A stretch of DNA of 64,000 nt from assembly GCA_963920765.1 (NCBI GenBank), contig OY987247.1:18696471-18760470 (forward strand), in the 5' to 3' direction. Source of the DNA: Ulota crispa. Its lineage: Eukaryota; Streptophyta; Bryopsida; Orthotrichales; Orthotrichaceae. Numbering within the stretch: position 1 is the stretch's first letter; every line of letters begins with the position of its first letter. A program made the translations under genes and the position numbers. Under the pieces are notes generated by a model that made no database searches, was not told the DNA's origin, and saw nothing but the letters and a program-made list of their open reading frames with translations. This document shows positions 1 to 10,525 of the stretch, in pieces.

Positions 1-277
1 CCTGACATCAGGCTTGGACACCAGTTCTCTTAGAACTACTCAGCTTGTAATGACGTCTGAAAATAGGATAATCATTCTCAAGCTAAATGATAATGGGCTT
101 GCCTTTGTAACCCTCCAAATCATGAAGGTTAAAAGCAAAGCAATTCCGATACGAGTAGATAAATGCTTGCACCTCATGTACTTCAACATCTGTGAGATGA
201 TGACCTAAACTCAAAGGCAAATCATCAAACTCCGTGGTAGTCTTCTCTATCAAAGAATTACCACCAAATGTAGACAC
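1..277 (-). pseudogene. Start of gypsy reverse transcriptase (runs off left edge)
   Basis: The minus strand reads YRNCFAFNLHDLEGYKGKPI, a stop, then LENDYPIFRRHYKLSSSKRT and GVQA. This matches the well-known entry into Ty3/gypsy reverse transcriptase, where a DLG-type motif precedes the PI-RR-YRLS-E segment. The catalytic YxDD box, RNase H and integrase would lie beyond base 1. Two stops are visible (after KPIII and after GVQA), so the copy is dead. It sets the order of this element as gag, protease, methyltransferase, reverse transcriptase. Confidence 0.75.
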
Positions 278-529
278 AACCTGTGGTTGCTAATAAAAAG
301 AAGGAGGGACAATATCATTGCCTCCAACATAGCCACTTAAGGCCAAAGTAACAAAGACTTTTTTAGCTTGAAGCTCATCCAAAGTTTGCCACTAAAATTG
401 AAAATGATGCTCAAAATCCTTTCCAACTGTAGCAATTAGCATTCTCATTGCACCCTTACCTTTGTCCTCTGCTTCTAAAGTGAACAAATGGCCATATCAT
501 TGCTGAATAGCAAAGCAAATGCCAATGAT

Positions 530-1785
530 TCAAACCATAGAAAGGAAATCCATAGCTTGACCCAATTCAAAGCGTTGTTGATTTTCAATAAGATCATGAG
601 CTGCTATAGTGCCAGTATAAAATCCCATGGCACGCTTTCGCTCATGCCCATTGGGTTCCTTGTAAATAAGACTGTGCAAATTCCAAACCATGCCAAATCT
701 ACGTGCTTGAAATGCAAAGGACTTACAATATGTAACAAAAGTTGGAAATATATCGCAAGGCTTCTCAATTTTGTTGACCAAAGCAAAGGGAAATGAATCA
801 TCTTTGGTCACAGCCAAAGGTTCCCTGTGGTCATCTAAAATATCCCTCATAACACGCCCTGAAGGTCTAATAACTTGTAAAAGAGCCTTAGCCAACATGG
901 AATGTAGCATCATGCTGTTCAAAGCCAATGTGGTCAATAGGCAAATGATCTCAATGCTGCAGCATCTCCAAAGATTAAAGGGCCAAGAATTTGACACATA
1001 TAATGGCCATCTTCCTTTGGCCGATCATCACCCAATAAAGGTACATTTTCAAAAATATACTCTAATAGAGTGGTTTCATGGTTATACCACCACTGTGTAA
1101 TCCTCACCAACTGTATAAATAGGCTAGATTTTGGGTCATCTAACCCTTGACTTGCACCAACTTGTAAGTGACCTTAGCAAGGCCATCTTGCCACAAACAA
1201 ATCAAAATGGCCCAACCTCCTCAAATCCTCATCACTGATAAGGATAATGTTTCTAGAAAGGTGGCCAAAACATCCATGAATGGATGATGGAGATAATTGC
1301 TCAAGAAACTAAGGCATCAACTTCTGAAGACGGTATCGGATTGCTTTGATACGCACATAACTATCATCAAAGTAAATTTATTGCTAAACCATGAGCCCAG
1401 CCATTAATATGGCTGCCAATCCGGTGCCAATGCCTCCAAAAAACTCCTTGAATGTGATCCCGTCTGGAGATAGACGCCAATGAATAGGTTGCTCAAGCAT
1501 AGAGCTGATGGAGATAGAAACCAAAGAGTCAAAAGATACAGAAGCTGCAATGTCCCTACATTGTTGGGACAACTCTTGACGGCTAATCCAAGGCGGCAAA
1601 GCGTCCTTGGAATGCTGAAATGTAGCCACCAAAATCAGTGATTCTTGTCGGTCCTCTAGAAATGTGGCAGCAAATGCTAAGGTCTCCTCTAAAAGTGAAG
1701 GACTAAATAGAAGACTCTCTAAAAATGCCAAGCATCTAAACATAGCGTCAGCAGTCATAGACATGGTCAATGCTACAAATGCCAT
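530..1785 (-). pseudogene. C5 cytosine-DNA methyltransferase domain carried inside the gypsy pol
   Basis: The minus strand gives ordered C5-methyltransferase motifs. Motif I (SAM binding) is EFFGGIGTGLAAILMAG near 1460-1400. Next come ISDEDLRRLGHFDLFVARW and the motif IV core W-P-C with the catalytic Cys near 1170. After it a stop (TAA) sits where the family has Gln, followed by GLDDPKSSLF. Motif VI is YIFENVPLLG near 1050. The motif IX/X region is ERKRAMGFYTGT and FELGQAMDFLSMV near 620-530. The enzyme would methylate cytosine in DNA with SAM as donor. It lies between the protease and the first reverse-transcriptase residues of the same element, so it is an element-borne domain and not a host gene. 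At least three stops after motif I, stops within motif VIII and one frameshift around 990-930 make this copy inactive. The segment 1785-1480 is a linker with PPWISRQEL. Confidence 0.85.
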
Positions 1786-1934
1786 GGAAACTAGTTCCTT
1801 TTGGCCATTGCCAAAAGACCATCCTAATAAAATCTAAGCCTCTTTGGTCTAATTATCCATACCAAAACCAAGAGGATAAAGTGCATGCTAACCAACTAAA
1901 ATATCATAGTTGATAGCATTTGTGACAGTAGACC

Positions 1935-2195
1935 TCAAAGAAAAATGAGAATTGGTAAGTTTCCCCCCACTCTAAATATTAGCTGCAAAGACTCTTTAGT
2001 ATAGCCTGTAGCATGCTCCATGCCACCAACTGAGATGACAATAGTGAATAGACAAGGCACCAAGTCCTTAACAGTTAAATCAAGTTCTACCGCCAAATGC
2101 TTGCCAATCATAACTGGCTGGGCACCTGAGTCCATCATCACCCCACGTGGAATAGTTTGATGACCATACTCTCCACCACATGAAACCACAAACAC
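1935..2195 (-). pseudogene. Retroviral-type aspartic protease of the gypsy remnant
   Basis: The segment contains VMMDSGAQPVMIGKHLAVEL, the D-S-G-A active-site loop and flanking strand typical of retroelement aspartic proteases. In the family this enzyme works as a homodimer and cuts the gag-pol polyprotein. It lies between gag and the methyltransferase-like segment on the minus strand. The open stretch is about 86 codons, shorter than a full domain with its flanks, and the surrounding frames are broken. The active-site Asp is intact in this copy. Confidence 0.75.
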
Positions 2196-2776
2196 TCTAT
2201 TGTCATTTAAAAAACAAACAACACTTGAATATATTGCTTGTTGCTCTCAAGCACATCTTGCTGAAATATCTGCAAGATAAGCTGCTCCTGCCGCTAGAGA
2301 CGCATCTATAAAAAAATGATGCGGTATGTAATTATCTACATGCTTACCAAATGCTACAATGGCTTCAATTGCAAGATTGGCTTGAAGCTATGCTTGAGCC
2401 TTTAAATCTTAAATTAAAGAAGTCTTGGCAATAGTCTGAGAAACCTAAAGAAATGGCATCTCTGCCTCCCTTTTCAAAATACGTCGCACCATATGAAAGA
2501 CCTCAGAGGTCTGAAAACCAGGTGCTATCAACTCCAAGCCAAAAAATATCGGCATTTGCATAACCTTATGAGCCATGGTTTGCAGTAAATCAAATGAAGC
2601 AAAACCTCTAAAATATGGAAGTGAAACAATTGAGCATGTGCCCGTGGCAACAATGTCAGCCAAACCAAAAGATAATGGTAGGCATGCCTGGCCAATAGAA
2701 TTAGTAAGACCACTATGGAGTACGTGTAAGACAGTCGTAACATTTGGAACTGGAAAATAATTAATCCTCCAATATT

Positions 2777-2977
2777 CTAAGATCGAGTAGCAGCTGCAGC
2801 TCCCAACTCTCTAGATGCACTAAATATGTAAGGTTCAGAGCTAGAATAACCAACTGTCTTCTTGAGAGATGTCCTAGAATCAAAAGCTTGAGCCAATGCT
2901 GTAGAGCACTTGAGCTTCTGCTCTAACTCTATGATCTTGGCCTCAAGGGTCTTCTTCTTTTGTGACTTAGCAACCAC
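2777..2977 (-). pseudogene. Coiled-coil linker between gag and protease of the gypsy remnant
   Basis: A short lysine- and glutamate-rich segment (KKKTLEAKIIELEQKLK) with a leucine heptad-like pattern lies between the zinc-knuckle region and the protease on the same strand. Its position suggests the gag C-terminus or a gag-pol linker. It is in a different frame from its neighbours, so the reading frame has shifted. No catalytic motif is present. Confidence 0.4.
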
Positions 2978-3090
2978 AAAATTAGCTGGCTTTATCTCAT
3001 GATGAAGCTAAAAGTTGTGATCCTCATCATGGTTAGTGCCAGCACAATGGTTACACTTCAAAGGTTTCTTCTTGGACTTAGCTTCACCCT

Positions 3091-3960
3091 TCACCTCTTC
3101 TTTTTAATAGCCTTAGATGGCTGAGAAAGAGTTTTGAGTTTCTCTAGGCAATCCTTCTTGGCATGTCTATCTTGCCCACATTTCCAATAATGTATAGTCT
3201 TCTCTAGTTTGGTATCCGCCAGATTGCTAGTAACAGCAGGGATCTTCCTAGATTTAGAAGAATCTATCATGGAAGAGACCATATCCGTGGCGTCATGATG
3301 ACAAAGTGCCCAATCACACCTCTCAACCACAGCAAAAGCTTGGGCTAAACTAGCCCTACCCTCATAATCAAGGATAATCCGTGGAGATACTAAATCCAGC
3401 AACCGCTTGTCGATCTTTGACAAAAAGATCTTCACAAGCTAACTCTCAGTGAAAACTCCACCAGACTCGACAACAAAACATGCCAAGCAAGTGTACTTGG
3501 TGCGTGGCATATCTTCCTTTTCCCTCCAAAAGTCCTAGATATGATGCATCTAATCTCAACAGAATCTGCCATACTCCACTTCCAAATGCGCATTGAACTG
3601 CGCTAGTGAATCAAACCAAAGTGGAGGACCAACTGTGGCTAGTGTTGCCTAAGTAGCTTGAGTCATGCACGACATGATGGGTAGTATGACACTCTCTCTC
3701 CTGGATCCCAGAGCTTTCAATTTTCCATTAGAATCCTCAGAGGCCACTGCCTCACCCTTGTTAGGATTTTCCTCTATCTTCACGGTTGAGGAGGCTATGG
3801 CAGCTACTGCGCCATCCTTAAGAGGTGAAACAAATTCTACTCACATCTCCCAGTAAAGCTGCACCTCAAAAAGCTCAAGTTGATGAGTTTGAGTCCCCTG
3901 CTCATAGGTCCGAAGGGCCTCAAACTCCAAATGTTGAGGCAAAAGCTCAAAAGCAAACCA
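3091..3960 (-). pseudogene. Ty3/gypsy gag remnant with degenerate zinc knuckle
   Basis: Reading leftward, the frames give a capsid-like stretch (WFDSLAQFNAHLEVEYG, then FTES, stop, LVKIFLSKID and FAVVERCDWALC) followed by a CCHC-like knuckle, YWKCGQDRHAKKDC. The spacing fits a retroelement nucleocapsid, but the first cysteine is tyrosine, a change one G-to-A transition would make. A second Cys/His cluster, CNHCAGTNHDEDH, follows near 3045. Gag would coat the RNA of the element whose protease, methyltransferase and reverse transcriptase lie downstream on the same strand. Several stops interrupt it. The upstream limit near 3960 is approximate, and no 5' LTR was identified. Confidence 0.7.
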
Positions 3961-3999
3961 ATCGTTGAAACTAGGCAACCTCTAGCACTTCTCCTTCAC

Positions 4000-5170
4000 C
4001 CATGTGCGGAAGCAAAGCCTCCAATCACAAGGGAAAATCTCCTTTAGTTGTCATGAAAACCGATCAAGCATCAAATCGCGATGATTGTCCTCCATATCAT
4101 CAAACGTGCCCACACTCAAGACTCAAAGCCTACTAGTAGTATTCAACGCCGAATCAAATTGAAAAGCCTTGTTATATCTACTGCTAGCCCAAAGTCCTCA
4201 GTGTGGTCACCTTGTAAGTAGTTTGGTGAAAGAGACCAATAATATTGGCTCCTAGTCTGCACCATAAATAGACTATTTGGATACCTACAACTATCTATAG
4301 GTTTAGGACAACCTACAATTATCTAAAGGCTTATGGCAACTTGACTTGCAATCACCACCAAATTGTGTGGTTCACCGGTAATAACATCCAGTGAGCACAG
4401 GTCCAACACATACAGAAAGGTCTCGCCAGAAATCAACCCGGCCTTACCCCAACAATATGCCCACCTCTAACAAACACAAAAATGGGACAATGTCCGCAAA
4501 CAAGAAAAAGTACCAAAAACAAAATTTAAAATACAAATTTTGGATCCTCTTCCTAAAACAATAGAAAAGCAAAAGTGATACATGCACAACTAGCCAACAA
4601 TGTCTAAAAAACAAGCCACATTGTTCCATAGCAAGGATCAAAACATGTTAACCCTCAGTCGCTTCCTTAAGAGGTTACCACCAACCCGTCAAAAGATTGC
4701 GTGTAAGAAGACATTGTCATCCACATGCGCTCTCTTTCCGACCCAAAACTATCACCCAACAACAAATAGTAGAAGAAAAAACCAACCAATCGGCACATGC
4801 CTACAGCTGGTGATAAGTAGCAAAATAGAATGCAATAACCTATAAATCCAACGCCCCCAAATCCAGTGTCTACTAGTCTAACAAGAAATTTGACAATTCT
4901 TTGGAAAATAATTGGTTGTGAAATTTTGGTGATGTAAATCCAATGAGTTGAATTCACCAAGTTTGGATGATTTAATTAAACTAAGTTTTGCATGAGCTCT
5001 ACCTAAATTTTTGAAATTTCCACTTCCAAGATTTAATTCAAAACCTTAGAGGTGAGGATGAAAAACACCTTCCCAAGCACTCGCGGTCTGTTGGTTCTCA
5101 AAATTAAGGCCAAAATCAAGAAGCACATGAGAGATGGATTGAAAAATTAAGAGTGGAGTCCCGGAAAGGA
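4000..5170. other. Non-coding stretch upstream of the gypsy remnant
   Basis: This interval should hold the 5' leader and possibly the 5' LTR of the leftward-reading gypsy remnant. I could not find a direct repeat partner, a tRNA-primer complement or TG...CA ends, so no LTR is called. The short open frames on either strand show no recognisable motif. Confidence 0.35.
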
Positions 5171-5173
5171 ATC

Positions 5174-5930
5174 CTAGCTACCGGAGGCACAACCCTGCTG
5201 GCTTGTGGGCCTTGCTAGCACCAAAAATCCTAGCCAGCTGCTACCTTGCTCACAACTCCTGCTCTTCCCGTCAAGCCTCGCTCTCGTTGCTGGACGTTGC
5301 TTCTGCGGCCGTGACCACCTTTTGCAGCTCGTCGCTCTAACGCCAGTTGTGCACCTCCAAAATCCTATTTTTTTTTGGTTACTCGTTTGTCGACTCCTAG
5401 CTGCACTCCAGCCCTCGCTCACTGCCGCGCCTATTAAGCTTGGGGTTGCGTCATTCCCCCGGACCCTGACTTGATTTGCTAAGAATCTGCTCTCTGCAAC
5501 CGCAAGAACTCTTGTCACTGCTTTGTCCGCCGAATTTTTGGTTCCTAGCTTGTCAGCTTGTCGCTGTCTCCCACTGCTTGGTCGTCGCTCCCCGTAAGCA
5601 AACTTTAATTTGGCCCTGATTCTGATGAGCAGCTCGTCGACGCTCCCGCTCCAACCTGCGCCCTTGACCGCCATCTAGTGTTGCTCTGACTTCCAAACCC
5701 TAATTCCTCCGTCAACGTGGCCCGCACTGGCTTTTGGCTTGCGGCTTGTTGCTTTGTAGCTCTTCACCCTTGCCTTGCTGGTCCCATCACCGTGCTCCTT
5801 CTCAGAGCTCTAATCCTAGGCACAAGCGTGTGCACTTTTCAAAACCAAAAACCACCGGCTCCACCTCACAAACCTAGCAATGCAAAGTATAAATCCAAAG
5901 CCAAAAACTCAGACTCAGACAAAAACTAGA
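5174..5930. other. GC-rich island with a 166-codon basic open frame
   Basis: Between about 5170 and 5830 the base composition jumps well above the AT-rich surroundings. A minus-strand frame from an ATG at 5674 to 5174 stays open for 166 codons and encodes a basic Arg/Lys/Ser-rich product with no motif I recognise; the opposite strand is also open over long stretches. Such openness can come from GC content alone. It may be a leader or LTR part of the neighbouring retroelement, or a fragment of foreign composition. It is not called as a gene. Confidence 0.3.
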
Positions 5931-6228
5931 AACCCTCAAAGTTTTACAAAACTGCAAAAACTTCAAGAAACAAAAGAAATAAGAGATTCTTTGCCAAATG
6001 AGAAGATACAAAATCTAAGCATTTAATTGTCAGTCAAACTACCTCTCACTTTGCTCATGGAAGAATCCAAGAGTGGAAGGAGAAACATAAAAGATAGTAT
6101 AAAACTCAAAAAAACATAGCAAGCGTGTTCTCTCTCAACAACACCTCACAAGACTTGACTTGATAAAGAATGCCAATTCAAGGAAGTAATGTACCTTAAC
6201 TAACTCCAAGCCCTAAGTGGCCTCAAAT

Positions 6229-6279
6229 GAGGTGCCAAATGGAATGAGGTGCCAAATGGAATGAGGTGCCAAAGGCAAT
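6229..6279 (+). repeat. Three tandem copies of a 17-bp unit
   Basis: The unit gaggtgccaaatggaat begins at 6229, 6246 and 6263. The first two copies are exact; the third diverges after gaggtgccaaa. It is a short minisatellite in otherwise unremarkable sequence. Confidence 0.85.
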
Positions 6280-6437
6280 AACCTTCTCCAAAATTACAAA
6301 AAACAAAGATTATCCACTAATGAAATACATCCGATGTGGCATAGCCATAATGTCACATCATGTGACATCATGGTAAATACTTGGCACAAGTTACCTTGCA
6401 TGTCTGATCCTTTTTTTTTTTGGCGCAAGCCACATAG

Positions 6438-6668
6438 GTGTTTTTCTTAGATGTGGATGGTAAACCTAGTTGGAAGGTAGTTTTACAACATGCGGCTAAA
6501 GCGAGAAGAGAGGTGTTGGACGCATCAGACGTCTTCATAACGACTACACTTGAAAGCATTGATTTTCCTACTCCCCAAACAATGTCAGTTCCAACGAAGA
6601 CTGCACCCCTAGAAGGAGCTACTGAATTGATCCTTGTAGAGAACCTGTTAACTCATCAGAATTACTAG
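6438..6668 (+). pseudogene. Possible 3'-terminal exon of an unrecognised plus-strand gene
   Basis: A run of T followed by ...CCACATAG just before 6428 looks like a polypyrimidine tract and 3' splice site. Downstream the frame reads VFFLDVDGKPSWKVVLQH and continues through SDVFITTTLESIDFPTP to a stop at 6666-6668. Composition and the mixture of hydrophobic and charged residues look protein-like. I do not recognise the family with certainty, and no upstream exon could be placed. It may be the last exon of a decayed gene or part of an element. Confidence 0.35.
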
Positions 6669-9600
6669 CAATTTGGAGTAATTACAGAGCATAGGTGAAA
6701 CCTATACTTGTTGTTGTATACGTTGCTCATTTGTATAGGATGACTCTAAAATCATTGTTGTACTTGGGGATCAAAAAAAGGAGGGTGTATTATGATGAAT
6801 TTTCATCAAAGGGTGAAAGTCTCAGTTATTGGTCCTAAGTGTGGGAAATTGGCAAATAATCAATGTTATTATAGTAATTCTGCACCCCCTAAACAATAAT
6901 ATTTTTTATAATCACTAAATGACCAAAAAACCACTTGAAATGGACAATACTTTATTTGTGAACCTCAGAGTCTAGACATTAATAAGCCCCTAAAAATCCT
7001 AGAACACACATATGTACTATGTATGAACTTACTACTGAACAGGGTTAACCAACTACAAACAATACCTAAATTATCAAACCCTCCGTAAAGTGATATTGAA
7101 GAATGAAACATTTTGCAAAAGCTTGACCAAACAGCTGGAACCGTAATTGTAACCCTCAGACACCCTGAATCTCTATGTTGTTGATGCAATCGTGCTGCAA
7201 TTGCAAAGTAGATGCTGAACATGACTACGCAATCAAAGACGTAAGTGCCAAACTACTATAGTGGGCTCCATCCCTAGTTATAGTTAACTATAGCCTCCTC
7301 TATGTATAGTTGTAGATGAGGAAAGGCGGATGAAACAAAATTGTTATTGATGGACCATTCTTCAATCACGGTCGTGACTAAGGAACAACTGGAAATAAAG
7401 GGAAGATGACATTGTGGTGCTAATAGGAATGGCCAGTGCAAATCCACTAAATCCAAAGGCTAATTGAGCTATAGTCAATTGTTCCCAATCACCAAAACCC
7501 TATTTTCTTTCTAGTGCAACTGGGTGGTTGTCAAGATTGAAACAATTGTTTAAAAGTCATACCTTGTCTTATACAACTCTTAAGCCATTGTAGAGTGACA
7601 ATCGTTTAAATCCCACATCCTACTAGTAAAAAGGGTGTTTATGTAAAATGACAAAAAATAGTGGTATATTTTGAATATGGCCATGAAAAACGCCCAAAGT
7701 GAACTAACTCCCCCATTGCCTTTGCCTAGATAAATAAAGCTTTGTGGCTTAGTCCATCCAACATCAATATTTTTGGACTAGAACAGAAGAGCTCTATAAA
7801 ACTCAAGCAAGGGTAAAATTAATAATTTGCCCCATATTTTTGTAGAATTTATTTTTACATTCCTCTTGGGATTTCAAACCAAATCAAGATTTTGGAATCC
7901 AAATGTAAGGTTGAGATTTCCAAATTCAATCTTCTAATAGTGAACTTCCAAATTCTCAAAAAAATGAATTTTGAAAAAGTAAAACTTTTTCAATCTGGCC
8001 TCCCAACCTAATAAAGCTGTTGATCGAGCTACCAGCCCCATTCATCCAAGAAAAGGGCATTGAGGGGGTCATTTCTCTAGGGCCTTGAAGATTAAACTTG
8101 TGGTTGCAAAACAATTGATAGAAAAATTAAATGTAATGTAGTTATGTGATGAGGTAGAAGCTAAAAATATTTTAGCACATGGGATAGAAAAACACATACA
8201 CAAAGATGGAAAAATGATGATGCCATTAGTAGAAGTGGTCACACCTTCTCCAAGAAAGGAACTTATGTCACTAAAAAATTGTGGGGTAGAAATAGAAGCT
8301 TCATGAAGGTGGAGTGAATTTCCCTTTTGTGGGTGGTAAAAAATGGAGATTGGTGAATGGTTAAAATGAAAAGAGCAAGTTCTAAAAACAAGAAAGTGAC
8401 AATAAAAGGAATCCAATGAGAATAAAAACAAGACAAACATGGGTGAAAGGTTTGTGTGTAAAGATTTCTTAACTCCCATTTCTACTTAAAAAGTAAAGAA
8501 GAAAAAAAAACAGTGTACAAAAATCAAGAAGAGATTGGCAGAATCCCATTCTTTGGAGATTGAAAATGGGATGAAGGTGTGACTAATCCTATTGGATAAA
8601 ATACTTCTTCTCTAAAAAAAAAGAATGATGGAAAAAACTCTTCTAAAACAAAGCCAAAAAATTGCAAACCCTATAATTAATGTTCAAGACTCACAAAGGA
8701 TACTTTTATGCTTTTATCTAAGCAATTGTCAACCTAAAATGCAAGCATGCAAAGGCATCTTGAGTTGACTTCAAAATTATTGTAGATTTTTTCATTTCTA
8801 AATGTTGGTCACTTGTTTTTTGTAATTGTGAAATAATATTCAACAAATAACAAGCCTTTTTATTGACTAAAGCAAAAATATTCTTAATCATTGATTACTC
8901 AACCTACTAATTGTTTAAAAATAATAATGTTTGAAGAAATTGCTCTACATAAGAAGAGTGCAAATTTTGTTTTGTCAAAGAGAATACATAGGAGGATATA
9001 TGCAATGATTACTTCCTTCTCATCTTAAAATATTTTTAATTTTTTGTTTTACAATACAAGTGGAGGTGTTCTAAAAGTGTTTGCAATCAAAGCACAAAGA
9101 AAAACATTAATAAAGATAAAACAAAGTCCCATTCCAAGCAAATATTCCATACTAGCCTCACTAAAGAAGCTACAATCTCAATTCAAACTATAGATTTGAT
9201 ATACTCATCAACATTTTTATAATTGCATTAGACCAACATACCAAAAGACACTTACGCAAATGATAAAATCAAATAAGAAGTTAATGACCTTTGTTGTTGA
9301 TTAGATTATTCTACATGTTCAAATGAATAAAGTCAAAGGCCTTTTTGATAGCTAAGATTCTTGTCAATAAGTTCATGCCCTAATTTGTAATCCTTTTATC
9401 TCAAAAATTGATCAATGCTACTAATTTGATATCCTTCAAAGCTGCAAAATTCCTACAATGTTCTTTGCAATTGCTTGTAAGCTGATTTTTATGAGTAAAG
9501 AGACATTTTTCACATGTTTGTTACAAAGAAAGAAAATAAGCATGTTCAAAAGACAAATGAATTATAGTCTTAGCAACTTTCACCAAAAAGCATCAAAAGA

Positions 9601-10025
9601 ACATCCATGAAAAGTGGAACATTGTCATATTCACTTTGCAAGTACATTTGTCAACGATACAGCATTTGTTGAACTGCATCTAAAGGAAACCTTTGTTGTT
9701 ATTAAAAGCTTGTAAAGTTAATGCATACCTACGACATTCAAAAAATGGTAGCCATTGTTTGGTTTAGACTGTGAATATTGCTCAAACATTTAGATTTAAA
9801 CCTCAGTAGAAGAAATATGAGATTCAACAAATGCAATTTGTCAAATAAAATACAACTAAGCCGTGAAACAGCTACTAAACAACTACAAAATCACATGGAA
9901 ACTCAAAAAAACATTTCAGCAACAAAGAAGATATTCTAAAGAACTCATAGTTGTATTGTAGTTGTCCACACAACTACAAAAATCATCTAAACAATTGTTG
10001 AGGATAGAAAATTTTATCATCATAA
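6669..10025. other. Intergenic AT-rich sequence
   Basis: No supported gene. The longest open frame (minus, 8479-8069) has no motif and looks like chance. The plus strand of the same stretch (about 8070-8280) reads somewhat protein-like (for example NILAHGIEKHIHKDGKMM) but has stops, and it is left uncalled. Confidence 0.4.
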
Positions 10026-10172
10026 TGCATTATTCATTAAATTGGGAAAAAATGACATTTTGGACTTTTGGGTTTTCTATTTTTTGAAGAGTATTCTTTT
10101 GAATACTCTTCAAAAAACCTAAAATCCAAAAGTCCCAAAATGTCACTTTTTCCCAATTTAATGAATAAAGCG
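10026..10172. mobile_element. Palindromic MITE of about 147 bp
   Basis: The left arm beginning gcattattcattaaattggg is mirrored by a right arm ending at about 10171. The complementarity continues inward through tgacattttggacttttgg to a loop of a few bases near 10095. Nearly the whole element folds as one hairpin, typical of foldback-like MITEs. The target duplication could not be assigned. Confidence 0.8.
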
Positions 10173-10221
10173 TTTCATCAAATTTCAATTTAGTCATGGA
10201 TGCTAGCCATTCATATAGATT

Positions 10222-10525
10222 GCATTATTCATTAATTTGGAAAAACAATGGGTATCATTTTTTACTTCACCTTAATCCAAAGTATTCACCTTAATTTGAA
10301 TTAAGATGATTACTTTAATCCTAGTTAATGAATTCTGTCCAAAATTTCATAAGTAAATGAACTTTTTGTCCAAAAAAAGCATATTTATGGATGATATGGA
10401 TAATATATACTTCATTTCATTAGAAAACAGTCAACAGATTTCCAATTCAATGAATATGGAGTTCTTTGGAAAAAAAGTGCTAAAACCCAAAATGTAAGCA
10501 TTTTCCCAATTTATCAAATAACGCG
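10222..10525. mobile_element. Second MITE sharing the same terminal repeats, about 300 bp
   Basis: The element starts with gcattattcattaatttgg at 10223 and ends with the inverse ccaatttatcaaataacgc near 10523, the same terminal sequence as the palindrome 50 bp upstream. Its interior is longer and less palindromic. A related interior stretch (caccttaatccaaa...) recurs near 48645. Confidence 0.6.

Noticed and set aside
8069-8479. 136-codon minus-strand open frame
   Set aside because: No motif, low-complexity Ser/Phe-rich product, and the opposite strand reads equally protein-like. Likely chance in AT-rich DNA.
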